A DNA stretch of 6,878 nt from Acidobacteriota bacterium. Lineage in GTDB: Bacteria; Acidobacteriota; Vicinamibacteria; Vicinamibacterales; 2-12-FULL-66-21. Positions 1 to 6,060 of this stretch are shown here, one piece after another. The stretch is taken from assembly GCA_013694635.1 (NCBI GenBank), contig JACDCA010000041.1, positions 1 to 6,878 on the forward strand. Direction: 5' to 3'. The stretch's first letter is position 1. Each line of letters starts with the position of its first letter. The notes under the pieces are model-generated. The model did no database searches and had not been told where the DNA came from. It worked only from the letters and a program-made list of their open reading frames with translations. Position numbers and translations under genes: made by a program.

Positions 1-241
1 GGCTGAGCATCGGCGCCAGGTGCTCGACCGTGGGGAAGTTCTCGGTCGGACGTCCGGCAACGCGCTGCGTTGGCGAGTCCGGAGTGACGAGGTCGGGATG
101 TTCGGCTTCGAGGCGCTCGAGCTCGTGGAGCAGCCGGTCGAACTCCTGGTCGGACATCTCCGGCGCGTGCAGGATGTAATAGCACTCCTCGTGGTGACGG
201 ATCTCCTGCCGGAGCTGCTGGATTCTCGAGAGAGGATCCAC
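1..241 (-). CDS. ligA: NAD-dependent DNA ligase LigA, N-terminal fragment (runs off left edge)
   Basis: The first 80 codons of the NAD+-dependent DNA ligase, which seals nicks during replication and repair using NAD+ as the AMP donor. The visible part is domain Ia, which binds the nicotinamide mononucleotide half of NAD+, and the start of the adenylation domain. It reads HHEECYYILHAPEMSDQEFDRL (first half at residues 16-31), then HPDLVTPDSPTQRV near residues 48-61, then APMLS at the edge; these match E. coli LigA almost column for column. Y21, D31 and D35 correspond to NAD-contacting residues; the usual Tyr two positions after the DxE is Phe (F34). The KxDG lysine lies beyond the window. I placed the start at the GTG at 241-239 because it aligns with the family start and lies 1 nt after the polyprenyl synthase stop, implying translational coupling. 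AGGTAGG just upstream may serve as a weak Shine-Dalgarno. Confidence 0.95.
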   Translation of the reverse strand, partial: MDPLSRIQQLRQEIRHHEECYYILHAPEMSDQEFDRLLHELERLEAEHPDLVTPDSPTQRVAGRPTENFPTVEHLAPMLS

Positions 242-242
242 C

Positions 243-1247
243 CTACCTGTCGCGGGAGAGCACGTAATCCGGCAGCGCGGCGAGCGCGTCTTTCTCGGGG
301 CTGGGCGGAAAAGCGGCCAGGCACGCCTTCGCACGTTCGGCGTACTCCACCGCGCGGTCGTAGGCGAGCTGCGTGACACGATGCTCGTGGAGCAGCCTGA
401 GAATCTCGCGCCACTGTTCCGGCGTGACAGTTCGTTCCGCAACCACCGAGCGGATCAACCGGCCTGCTTCGTCACCGCCGCGCTGCAGGAGGAGGATGAC
501 CGGCAGGGTGACTTTGCCTTCACGAAGATCGGCGCCGATCGGCTTGCCGAGCGCGACCTGGTCGGCGGTGTAGTCGAGAAGATCGTCGACCAGCTGAAAC
601 GCGATCCCCAGGTTGAACCCGTAATCGCGAAGCGCCGTCTCCTCTTCGGCGGAGACCGCGCCGAGCATGCCGCCGATCTGCGCACAACCGCCAAACAGAA
701 AGGCGGTCTTGCGGCGGATGATCTCGAAGTGCTCCTCTTCCGTGATGTCGACGTCGCCCGCCTTCGTGAGCTGGTACAACTCCCCTTCGATCATCCGCAG
801 GGTCACGTCGCACAGCTCGCGGATGATCTCCAGCGAGTCGTAGGTGAGCGCCAGCGCCATCGATTTGATGTAGAGGTAGTCGCCGAGGAGGACCGTGATG
901 TCGTTGCCCCACCGGGAGTGCACGGCAAGGCGGCCCCGCCGGAGGTCGGCGCCGTCGATGATGTCGTCGTGCACGAGCGTGGCAGTGTGGATGAACTCCA
1001 CCACCGATGCATACAGGACCGCGCGCTCGCCCGTGTAGCCGCTCAGGCGCGAGGCCATCAGCAGCACGGCGGGCCTGACACGCTTCCCTCCGCTCTTCTG
1101 AATGTAGCGGCCCATTTCCGGGATCAGGGCGACGCGTGACTGGATGTGCCGGTGAAACTCCCGCTCGACGGCGTCGAGGTCTTCGCGGATCGGCTCGAAA
1201 ATCTGCGCGAGATCGCCGGCGGCTGGTTTTTGGGCTGTGTCGCTCAA
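243..1247 (-). CDS. ispB: Long-chain polyprenyl diphosphate synthase (IspB/HepT family)
   Basis: A trans-prenyltransferase of 334 residues that condenses isopentenyl diphosphate onto allylic diphosphates to make the side chain of respiratory quinones; it is cytosolic and Mg2+-dependent. Visible motifs are GGKRVRP (53-59, IPP binding), the first Asp-rich motif DDIID (94-98) within HTATLVHDD, the second Asp-rich motif DDLLD (221-225), and GKPIGADLREGKVTLP (234-249). The residue five positions before the first motif is Ala (A89), not an aromatic, which in this family goes with long products (C35-C50) rather than farnesyl diphosphate. Exact chain length cannot be read from sequence. The start is TTG at 1247-1245: an in-frame TGA lies about 30 nt upstream and the first internal ATG (residue 45) is too late. 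No clear Shine-Dalgarno is visible. It is followed 1 nt later by ligA and preceded by its own promoter. The symbol ispB is by family resemblance; a menaquinone-specific synthase would look the same. Confidence 0.93.
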   Translation of the reverse strand: MSDTAQKPAAGDLAQIFEPIREDLDAVEREFHRHIQSRVALIPEMGRYIQKSGGKRVRPAVLLMASRLSGYTGERAVLYASVVEFIHTATLVHDDIIDGADLRRGRLAVHSRWGNDITVLLGDYLYIKSMALALTYDSLEIIRELCDVTLRMIEGELYQLTKAGDVDITEEEHFEIIRRKTAFLFGGCAQIGGMLGAVSAEEETALRDYGFNLGIAFQLVDDLLDYTADQVALGKPIGADLREGKVTLPVILLLQRGGDEAGRLIRSVVAERTVTPEQWREILRLLHEHRVTQLAYDRAVEYAERAKACLAAFPPSPEKDALAALPDYVLSRDR

Positions 1248-1275
1248 AGGGATCGAATAGTGAACGGGTCAGCCC

Positions 1276-1305
1276 ACAATACTGGACTTCCGCGCGCAGT
1301 GTCAA
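1276..1305 (-). promoter_or_regulatory. Sigma70-type promoter for the polyprenyl synthase-ligA pair
   Basis: On the minus strand a perfect TTGACA (1305-1300) is followed after 18 nt by TATTGT (1281-1276), a 4/6 match to the -10 consensus. The predicted transcription start near 1269 would give a leader of about 22 nt before the TTG start at 1247. The site lies in the only sizeable gap (85 nt) among the minus-strand genes, between the tatD stop and this start, which is where a second promoter would be expected. GCGCG and CGCGC arms flank the -35 box and could form a short hairpin or operator, but no T-tract follows, so I do not call a terminator. Confidence 0.6.
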
Positions 1306-1332
1306 CGCGCTAAGCCGTTGCAGACAGGCGAA

Positions 1333-2100
1333 TTAGCCGAAGAGATCGGTGAAATTGGCGCGGATGCGTGCCACCATCGCCTCGCGCGTGAGACCGTGCA
1401 GTTCCGCCAGGGTCTCGAAGACGCGCGTCACGTAGGCCGGCTCGTTCCGCTTGCCCCGGTGCGGCACGGGCGCGAGGTACGGCGCGTCGGTCTCGCAGAG
1501 CATCCGGTCCAGGGGCGTCTGTCGCGCCACCTCGCGGAGTGCTTCCGCCTTCGGAAACGTCACGATGCCGGCAAACGAGAGAGAGAACCCAAGGTCGAGT
1601 GCTTCACGCGCCATGGCCAGATCGCCGGTGAAGCAATGGAAAACCGCGCGGCTGCACCCGGACTCCCTGAGGATACGAAAGGTATCGGCGGCGGCCTCGC
1701 GAGTGTGAATGATGATCGGAAGGTTCCGCTCCGCGGCCAGGTCGATCTGGGCGCGGAAGATCGCCTGCTGCACGTCACGCGGCGCGAAATCGTAATGGTA
1801 ATCGAGCCCTATCTCGCCGACGGCGCACGCGCCGGTCGCCTCGAGCGCTCCACGCACGATCTCGACGGCCCGCGCAGGCTCCCCCGCAAAAGGGCCGGCA
1901 TGGTGCGGGTGGACGCCGGTGGCGAACCGCGCGGCCGGCCACGCCTCGCGAATCACCGCGGCTCGTGATACCTCCGCGCCATTCTCCGATTCCAGAATGC
2001 AGAGCGCGGATTTGACGCCCGCTGCGTCCGCGCGGGTGATGACGTCGTTCAGGTCCCCGGAGAACTCCTCGCCCGCAAGATGACAATGAGAATCGATCAC
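1333..2100 (-). CDS. tatD: TatD-family metal-dependent hydrolase / deoxyribonuclease
   Basis: A 255-residue TIM-barrel amidohydrolase-superfamily protein of the TatD (YcfH/YabD) group. Characterised members are Mg2+-dependent 3'-5' exonucleases/DNases implicated in repair of oxidative damage and DNA degradation; the role in this organism is inferred. Metal ligands are visible: H5 and H7 in DSHCH, E96 in VGEIGLDYHY, H132 in IIIHTREA, H155 in FHCFTGD and D205 in CETDAPYL. GVHPHHA (62-68) and PVPHRGKRNEP (211-221) are further family signatures, and the length is normal. I take the GTG at 2100-2098 as the start because IDSHCHL must lie at the N-terminus and an upstream extension would run into metG. 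The gap after the metG stop is 1 nt, suggesting coupled translation; metG-tatD adjacency is common in bacteria. No Shine-Dalgarno is evident. Confidence 0.94.
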   Translation of the reverse strand: MIDSHCHLAGEEFSGDLNDVITRADAAGVKSALCILESENGAEVSRAAVIREAWPAARFATGVHPHHAGPFAGEPARAVEIVRGALEATGACAVGEIGLDYHYDFAPRDVQQAIFRAQIDLAAERNLPIIIHTREAAADTFRILRESGCSRAVFHCFTGDLAMAREALDLGFSLSFAGIVTFPKAEALREVARQTPLDRMLCETDAPYLAPVPHRGKRNEPAYVTRVFETLAELHGLTREAMVARIRANFTDLFG

Positions 2101-2101
2101 A

Positions 2102-4036
2102 TTACCGGACCCGCGTACCGGGCGGAACGTCCGCGTCGAAGCTGACGAGCGTCGCCTTGCCCCCCTCCGGGCTGGCGGCCAGCACCATGCCGTTCGACTC
2201 GATGCCCATCAACTTTGCCGGTTTCAGGTTGAACACGATGACCACTGTGCGCCCCACCAGTTGCTCCGGTTCGTAGGCTTCCGCGATCCCGGCGACGAGG
2301 GTCCGCTGTTCCGAGCCAACGTCCACCGACAGCTTGATCAGCTTTCGCGAGTTCGGAACTTTCTCCGCAGCGAGCACCTTCGCCGTCCGCAGCTCCACTT
2401 TCATGAAGTCGTCGATCGTTATCTTCTCCGCAGAGGGTGCGGAAGGTGCGACGGGTGCGATTGGTGCGTGGGGTGCGGTGGGTGCGACGGGTGCATTCTC
2501 GTCCACTGATGTGCTCCTGGATTTCTGACTGGTGTCGACGCGCGGCCACATGGCCGTGCCTTTCGCGATAATTCGCTCGCTCTCGCTCCATCCGGCGGCG
2601 TCGAGAGTCATCTTGCTCGCGGGCGTGGACGCTCCCATGCGGCGAAGGATTTCCGCAGCTGAACCGGGCATCACTGGCAGTAGCAGGACGGCCGCGATAC
2701 GCACCGCTTCCGCGACGTCGAACAGCACCTGTGACAACTCGTCGCGACGAGCGGGATCGCGTGCGATGGCCCAGGGTTCCGTCTCCGCGATGTATTCATT
2801 CGACGCGTCGACAATCCGGAACGCGGCGGCCGCACCCTGTTCCAGGGCAAAGCTGTCCATCGCGCCCCGGTAGTCGTCGACCGCCGCGGCTGCAACGTCC
2901 TTCAACCTGCCTGGAACGCCAGCGGGCGACAACCGCCCCTCGCGATACTTCTCCGTCATCGTCGCGATACGGCTCACGAGATTTCCAAGGTTGTTGGCGA
3001 GGTCGACGTTATACCGGTCTTCGAAACGCTCCCACGTGAAGTCGCCATCACTGCCGAACGAAATCTCCTTCACAAGGTAGAGCCGCAGGGGGTCGGGGCC
3101 GAACTTCTGCGCCGCCTCGAGTGGCTCGATCACCGTCCCGAGCGACTTGCTCATCTTCTCGCCTTTGAAGTTCACCCACCCGTGACCGAACACGCACCGC
3201 GGAACAGGCAAACCCGCGCTCATCAGCATCGCCGGCCAGATCACGCAGTGAAAACGCGTGATGTCCTTGCCGATGATGTGCAGATCCGCCGGCCACCACT
3301 TCTCGAACAGCTGGGCGTCGGTGCCAAAACCGACAGCGGTCGCATAGTTGATCAACGCGTCGACCCAGACGTAAATGACGCTGGACGGGTCGTCCGGCAT
3401 CGGGATGCCCCAGGCCTGCCCGGCACGGCTGACCGAGATGTCGTCCAAGCCCCCTTCGAGCAGACGCAGGATCTCGTTACGGCGGACGTCGGGAATCGTG
3501 AATCCGGGTTGACGGTTGAAATGCTCGAGCAGCGGCTGGGTGTATTTCGACAGACGGAAAAAGTAGTTCTTCTCCCGGATCCAGTCGGGCTGTGTGCGGT
3601 GGACCGGACACAGCCCCTCGATCAGGTCCTTTTCCTGCTTGAAGGCTTCGCACGACACGCAGTACCAGCCTTCGTAAAAGCCTTCATAGATGTCACCGGC
3701 GGACGTCATCCGCCGAACGAGCTCTTGCACCCCGGTCTTGTGCCGCGGTTCTGTCGTGCGGATGAAGTCGTCGAAGGAAATATCGAGGCGCTTCCAGACG
3801 TCCAGGAACTCCTGGGCCATGCGGTCGCAGTACGCCAGCGGATCTTCGCCGTTCTCTCGCGCTTTCCTGAACACGTTCTGGGAGTGCTCGTCATTACCCA
3901 TGACGAAATGGGTTTCGGCGCCACAAAGGCGCTGGTAACGCGCGACTACATCCGCGGCGATCTTCTCGTAGGCCGTCCCGAGATGGGGACGGCTGTTCAC
4001 ATAGTCGATGGCGGTTGTCAGGTAGAAGCGAGACAT
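2102..4036 (-). CDS. metG: Methionyl-tRNA synthetase with C-terminal tRNA-binding domain
   Basis: A class I aminoacyl-tRNA synthetase (644 residues) that charges tRNA-Met, including initiator tRNA. Order of parts: Rossmann catalytic domain with the HIGH-type motif as HLGT (18-21) in SRPHLGTAYEK; a connective zinc knuckle with C126-x2-C129 and C143-x2-H146; KMSKS (294-298) in GEKMSKSLG; a helical anticodon-binding region to about 500; a low-complexity (Ala-Pro-x)7 linker (515-535); and a Trbp111/EMAP-like OB-fold tRNA-binding domain (about 538-644) with VELRTAKV and NLKPAKLMGIESNGM, which promotes dimerisation and tRNA binding in the family. The last HIGH residue is Thr, and the usual GTDEHGQ reads GNDEHSQ (48-54). 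A TTG precedes the ATG directly; I chose the ATG (4036-4034) because family members begin at M-x-x-FYLTTAI. The 31-nt gap after larC is almost wholly heptamer repeat, with no Shine-Dalgarno, so expression may depend on coupling to larC. Confidence 0.96.
   Translation of the reverse strand: MSRFYLTTAIDYVNSRPHLGTAYEKIAADVVARYQRLCGAETHFVMGNDEHSQNVFRKARENGEDPLAYCDRMAQEFLDVWKRLDISFDDFIRTTEPRHKTGVQELVRRMTSAGDIYEGFYEGWYCVSCEAFKQEKDLIEGLCPVHRTQPDWIREKNYFFRLSKYTQPLLEHFNRQPGFTIPDVRRNEILRLLEGGLDDISVSRAGQAWGIPMPDDPSSVIYVWVDALINYATAVGFGTDAQLFEKWWPADLHIIGKDITRFHCVIWPAMLMSAGLPVPRCVFGHGWVNFKGEKMSKSLGTVIEPLEAAQKFGPDPLRLYLVKEISFGSDGDFTWERFEDRYNVDLANNLGNLVSRIATMTEKYREGRLSPAGVPGRLKDVAAAAVDDYRGAMDSFALEQGAAAAFRIVDASNEYIAETEPWAIARDPARRDELSQVLFDVAEAVRIAAVLLLPVMPGSAAEILRRMGASTPASKMTLDAAGWSESERIIAKGTAMWPRVDTSQKSRSTSVDENAPVAPTAPHAPIAPVAPSAPSAEKITIDDFMKVELRTAKVLAAEKVPNSRKLIKLSVDVGSEQRTLVAGIAEAYEPEQLVGRTVVIVFNLKPAKLMGIESNGMVLAASPEGGKATLVSFDADVPPGTRVR
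2433..2495 (-). repeat. 9-bp tandem repeat encoding the (Ala-Pro-x)7 linker of MetRS
   Basis: Seven consecutive imperfect 9-mers of plus-strand form NNNGGTGCG; the last copy ends in GCA. Minus-strand codons are GCA CCC/CCA/CCT plus a variable third codon (Val, Thr, His, Ile, Val, Ser, Ser). The period is a multiple of three, so copy-number change keeps the frame. It lies between the anticodon-binding and C-terminal tRNA-binding domains, where a stiff extended Ala-Pro linker would be tolerated. Confidence 0.9.
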
Positions 4037-4041
4037 CAAAC

Positions 4042-4073
4042 AGTCGCTAGTCGTTAGTCGATAGTCGTTAGTC
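4042..4073. repeat. Heptanucleotide tandem repeat at the larC-metG junction
   Basis: Plus-strand AGTCGCT, AGTCGTT, AGTCGAT, AGTCGTT and a partial AGTC make 4.6 copies with a 7-nt period. The minus-strand unit is GACTAAC/GACTATC/GACTAGC. The array supplies the TAA stop of larC (4070-4068) and fills nearly all of the leader before metG. Similar heptamer arrays (STRRs) are known between genes of cyanobacteria; whether this array belongs to a related genome-wide family is unknown from the window. Confidence 0.9.
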
Positions 4074-5330
4074 CGCGCGGTCGAGCCAAGCCTTCATGGC
4101 GATGGCCTGCACGTCCTTGATCGGCATCGCGCGTTCAGCGGCGATCCGAGCGCAGTCGTCGAACTCCGGAGCGGCGTTGATTCTCCGGCCGTCGCGGGAG
4201 GCCACTTTGAATCGAATCGTGCCTACAGGCGTGACGACGCTGTGGATTTCACGGTCGAGCCGCTCCCGCATCATTTCCTGGTACCGGACGCCAATCGTGG
4301 TGGTCTCGCTGAACAGGATACCTGTGAGCGTTTCGCGCAGAGCGGGCTTCGACAGGATCGTGACCAGGGTGCCGGGGCGCCCTTTCTTCATCTGCACTGG
4401 AGCATAAAACACGTCCAGCGCGCCGGCGGCGTGCAGGCGCTCCATGAGCGGACCGAACAGCTGCGGGTTCATGTCGTCGATCTCGCAGGCGATCTCCACG
4501 ATCCTTTCGGTTGACGTACTCGCCTCATCTCCGACGATCAGGCGGAGCACGTTCGGATGCTTCTCGGGATCGCGGTCCCCCGCACCGTAGCCGATGCTGC
4601 GGATGGTCAACGGTGGAAGCGGTCCGTATGCGCCGGCGTACTCCGTCACCAGCAGCGCGCCGGTGGGAGTCACGAGCTCCATCCGCACCTCGCCCGCATA
4701 GACAGGCACCCCCTCCAGCAGCCGCGCCGTCGCCGGGGCGGGGACCGGAAAGACGCCGTGCGCGCAGGTCACCGTGCCGCTCCCGACGTTCAGCGGAGAC
4801 GAGATCACCTGGTCCGCGCCCAGCGTCTCGAGACCGTAAACCGCGCCGACGATGTCGATGATGGAATCGAGGGCGCCGACCTCGTGAAGATGGACGCGGT
4901 CGAGCGGCGTGCCATGGATCGCCGATTCGGCGCGCGCGAGCCGGTCGAAGAGATGAATCGCGCGGTCCCGCCCTTCGGGCGACAGCGCCGAGCGCTCGAT
5001 GAATGCGGCGATCTCTTTCAGCGAGTGATGATGCGAGGCGTCTTCATGAGAGTGCGGGGGGTGCGAACCGCCCTCGTGAGTGTGCGGGGGGTGCGCTCCA
5101 GCATCAGAGTGCGGAGAGTGCAGATCGGATTGATGAGGGTCGGTCACGCTGAACTTCGTCGCGGAGATGCCGGCGCGCAGCACGCGCCGTGCGCCGACGG
5201 CATGTTCCACCGCGAGGCTGCCCAGCGCCGCGCGCAGGTCCTCGAACGACAACCCGAGGTCCAGCAGGCCGCCGACGACCATGTCGCCGGACACCCCTGA
5301 AAAGCAGTCGAAGTAGAGCGTTTTTCCCAA
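4068..5330 (-). CDS. larC: Nickel insertion protein LarC (nickel-pincer cofactor cyclometallase), one-piece
   Basis: A 420-residue LarC protein. In characterised systems LarC is a CTP-dependent enzyme that inserts nickel into pyridinium-3,5-bisthiocarboxylic acid mononucleotide, completing the nickel-pincer cofactor of lactate racemase LarA and related racemases/epimerases. Evidence: N-terminal LYFDCFSGVSGDM (5-17), a His-rich segment (H66-H102, 12 His), HLHEVGALDSIIDIVG (147-162), SPLNVGSGTVTCAHG (178-192), ELVTPTGALL (219-228), and the C-terminal half starting at VEIACEIDDMNPQ (278-290) with QMKKGRPG (313-320). In Lactobacillus plantarum LarC is made by frameshifting between larC1 and larC2; here both halves are in one continuous frame. 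The start is TTG at 5330-5328, fitting the family N-terminus, with AGGTG 7 nt upstream. It lies 3 nt after radC and is probably cotranscribed. No larA, larB or larE lies in the window. Confidence 0.93.
   Translation of the reverse strand: MGKTLYFDCFSGVSGDMVVGGLLDLGLSFEDLRAALGSLAVEHAVGARRVLRAGISATKFSVTDPHQSDLHSPHSDAGAHPPHTHEGGSHPPHSHEDASHHHSLKEIAAFIERSALSPEGRDRAIHLFDRLARAESAIHGTPLDRVHLHEVGALDSIIDIVGAVYGLETLGADQVISSPLNVGSGTVTCAHGVFPVPAPATARLLEGVPVYAGEVRMELVTPTGALLVTEYAGAYGPLPPLTIRSIGYGAGDRDPEKHPNVLRLIVGDEASTSTERIVEIACEIDDMNPQLFGPLMERLHAAGALDVFYAPVQMKKGRPGTLVTILSKPALRETLTGILFSETTTIGVRYQEMMRERLDREIHSVVTPVGTIRFKVASRDGRRINAAPEFDDCARIAAERAMPIKDVQAIAMKAWLDRAD
5034..5120 (-). repeat. About 30-bp imperfect repeat encoding His-rich decapeptides in LarC
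   Basis: Three roughly 30-bp units encode HSPHSDAGA, HPPHTHEGGS and HPPHSHEDAS (residues 71-99), followed by HHHS. The plus-strand core GTGCGGGGGGTGCG is identical in two units and degraded in the third. The resulting His density suggests a nickel-binding or storage segment, as in other His-rich nickel metallochaperones; that function is inferred. Confidence 0.85.
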
Positions 5331-5333
5331 TCC

Positions 5334-5999
5334 TCAACACCTGCAATTCTCGCGGAAGCTGTAGTACTTCACGTCCGCGAGCACGACATGATCGATGACG
5401 TCGATGCCCATCAACACCCCTGCCGCCATCAAACGCTCGGTCAGCCGCACGTCGTCTTCGCTCGGCTCGGGGTCGCCGGACGGATGGTTGTGAAACAGCA
5501 CGATGGCAGCGGCGCCGGCGGCCGCCGCCTCGCGGAACACTTCGCGCGGGTGCACGATGCTCGCGTCGAGTGTGCCGATCGACAGCACCGACGCGCGCAG
5601 CACGCGATGCTTGGTGTCGAGCAGCAGCACGCCGAACTGTTCGACCGGCCGGTTCCCGAACTGCGGCAGCAGGAACTCCGCGACCGCCCGGGGGCTCGAG
5701 AGCTGCGGCCGGATCTCCCCCCCGCGTGCAAGCGTCCGGCGCCCAAGCTCGATCGCCGCCAGCACCTGCGCGGCCCTCGCCGCGCCTATTCCCGAAAGCT
5801 TCCTCAGCTCCCCGTGCCTGGCCCGCACGAGACCGGATAATCCGCCCGAGCCGAGCAGCGCGTTTGCCAGGTCGAGCGCGCTCGCATGCGCCCGCCCCTG
5901 ACCGAGCACGATCGCCAGCAGCTCGTTGTCGCCCAGCGCCGCGGCGCCCAGGCGCTCGAGCTTCTCGCGCGGTCGATCGTACGTTGCAACCGTCTTCAT
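5334..5999 (-). CDS. radC: RadC / JAB1-MPN+ family protein
   Basis: A 221-residue RadC-family protein. The N-terminal half has helix-hairpin-helix character, with ELRKLSGIGAARAAQVLAA (64-82) resembling non-specific DNA-binding HhH motifs. The C-terminal half is a JAMM/MPN+ metalloprotease-like domain: E120 in PVEQFGVLLLD, then HNHPSGDPEPSEDD (170-183), which fits H-x-H-x7-S-x2-D through H170, H172, S180 and D183, so a zinc site is likely intact. The ending YYSFREN is typical. The biochemical function of RadC is unsettled; the original E. coli radC102 repair phenotype was traced to recG, so 'DNA repair' labels should be read with care. The ATG at 5999-5997 matches the family N-terminus (DRPREKLERLGAAALGDNELLA, residues 8 onward). 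It is the first gene of the likely radC-larC-metG-tatD transcript and diverges from the lipoprotein gene. Confidence 0.95.
   Translation of the reverse strand: MKTVATYDRPREKLERLGAAALGDNELLAIVLGQGRAHASALDLANALLGSGGLSGLVRARHGELRKLSGIGAARAAQVLAAIELGRRTLARGGEIRPQLSSPRAVAEFLLPQFGNRPVEQFGVLLLDTKHRVLRASVLSIGTLDASIVHPREVFREAAAAGAAAIVLFHNHPSGDPEPSEDDVRLTERLMAAGVLMGIDVIDHVVLADVKYYSFRENCRC
5338..5342 (-). promoter_or_regulatory. Ribosome binding site supporting the TTG start of larC
   Basis: AGGTG on the minus strand lies 7 nt before the TTG at 5330, inside the last codons of radC. It is the best-spaced Shine-Dalgarno-like match among the genes here and supports the TTG over any downstream start. A GAGGA closer in abuts the start codon and is too near to function normally. 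Confidence 0.5.
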
Positions 6000-6043
6000 C
6001 GTATGCGATTTCGTGTCGGGCTCTGGATCGATGGACCGATCGG

Positions 6044-6051
6044 AATATACT
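6044..6051. promoter_or_regulatory. Overlapping -10-like boxes in the radC/lipoprotein divergent gap
   Basis: The plus strand carries TATACT (6046-6051, 5/6 to consensus), which would place a transcription start around 6057-6059, only a few nt before the ATG at 6061. The minus strand carries TATATT (6049-6044, 5/6), which would give radC a leader of about 38 nt. Neither has a good -35 box at 17 +/- 1 nt. An 8-bp palindrome, CCGATCGG, at 6036-6043 abuts the boxes and could be an operator. All of this is motif reading only. Confidence 0.35.
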
Positions 6052-6060
6052 GGCCGTTCG

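Noticed and set aside
381..1139. A 252-codon plus-strand ORF opposite the polyprenyl synthase
   Set aside because: It is the antisense shadow of a clear family member in high-GC DNA; its translation shows no recognisable domain and no start signals.
1290..1312. GCGCG-N9-CGCGC as an intrinsic terminator of the metG-tatD transcript
   Set aside because: The stem is 5 bp with no following T-run, and it encloses a perfect -35 box, so a promoter is the better reading.
1318..1968. A 216-codon plus-strand ORF opposite tatD
   Set aside because: Shadow of TatD, whose metal ligands and length are all in place on the minus strand.
2334..2528. Collagen-like Gly-Ala-x repeats on the plus strand
   Set aside because: These are the reverse reading of the Ala-Pro linker of MetRS; no start or domain context supports a real protein.
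3182..4057. A 291-codon plus-strand ORF opposite metG
   Set aside because: It mirrors the N-terminal half of MetRS on the other strand, and composition explains the lack of stops.
4042..4073. CRISPR array or attachment site at the heptamer repeats
   Set aside because: The unit is 7 nt with no spacers, and no integrase or cas gene is nearby; it is a simple tandem repeat.
4557..5300. A 247-codon plus-strand ORF opposite larC
   Set aside because: Antisense shadow; the Arg/Val-rich repeats are simply the reverse of the His-rich repeat of LarC.
5334..5336. Selenocysteine UGA joining RadC to LarC
   Set aside because: RadC ends with a normal C-terminus, larC has its own start and a plausible ribosome site, and no SECIS-like hairpin is apparent.
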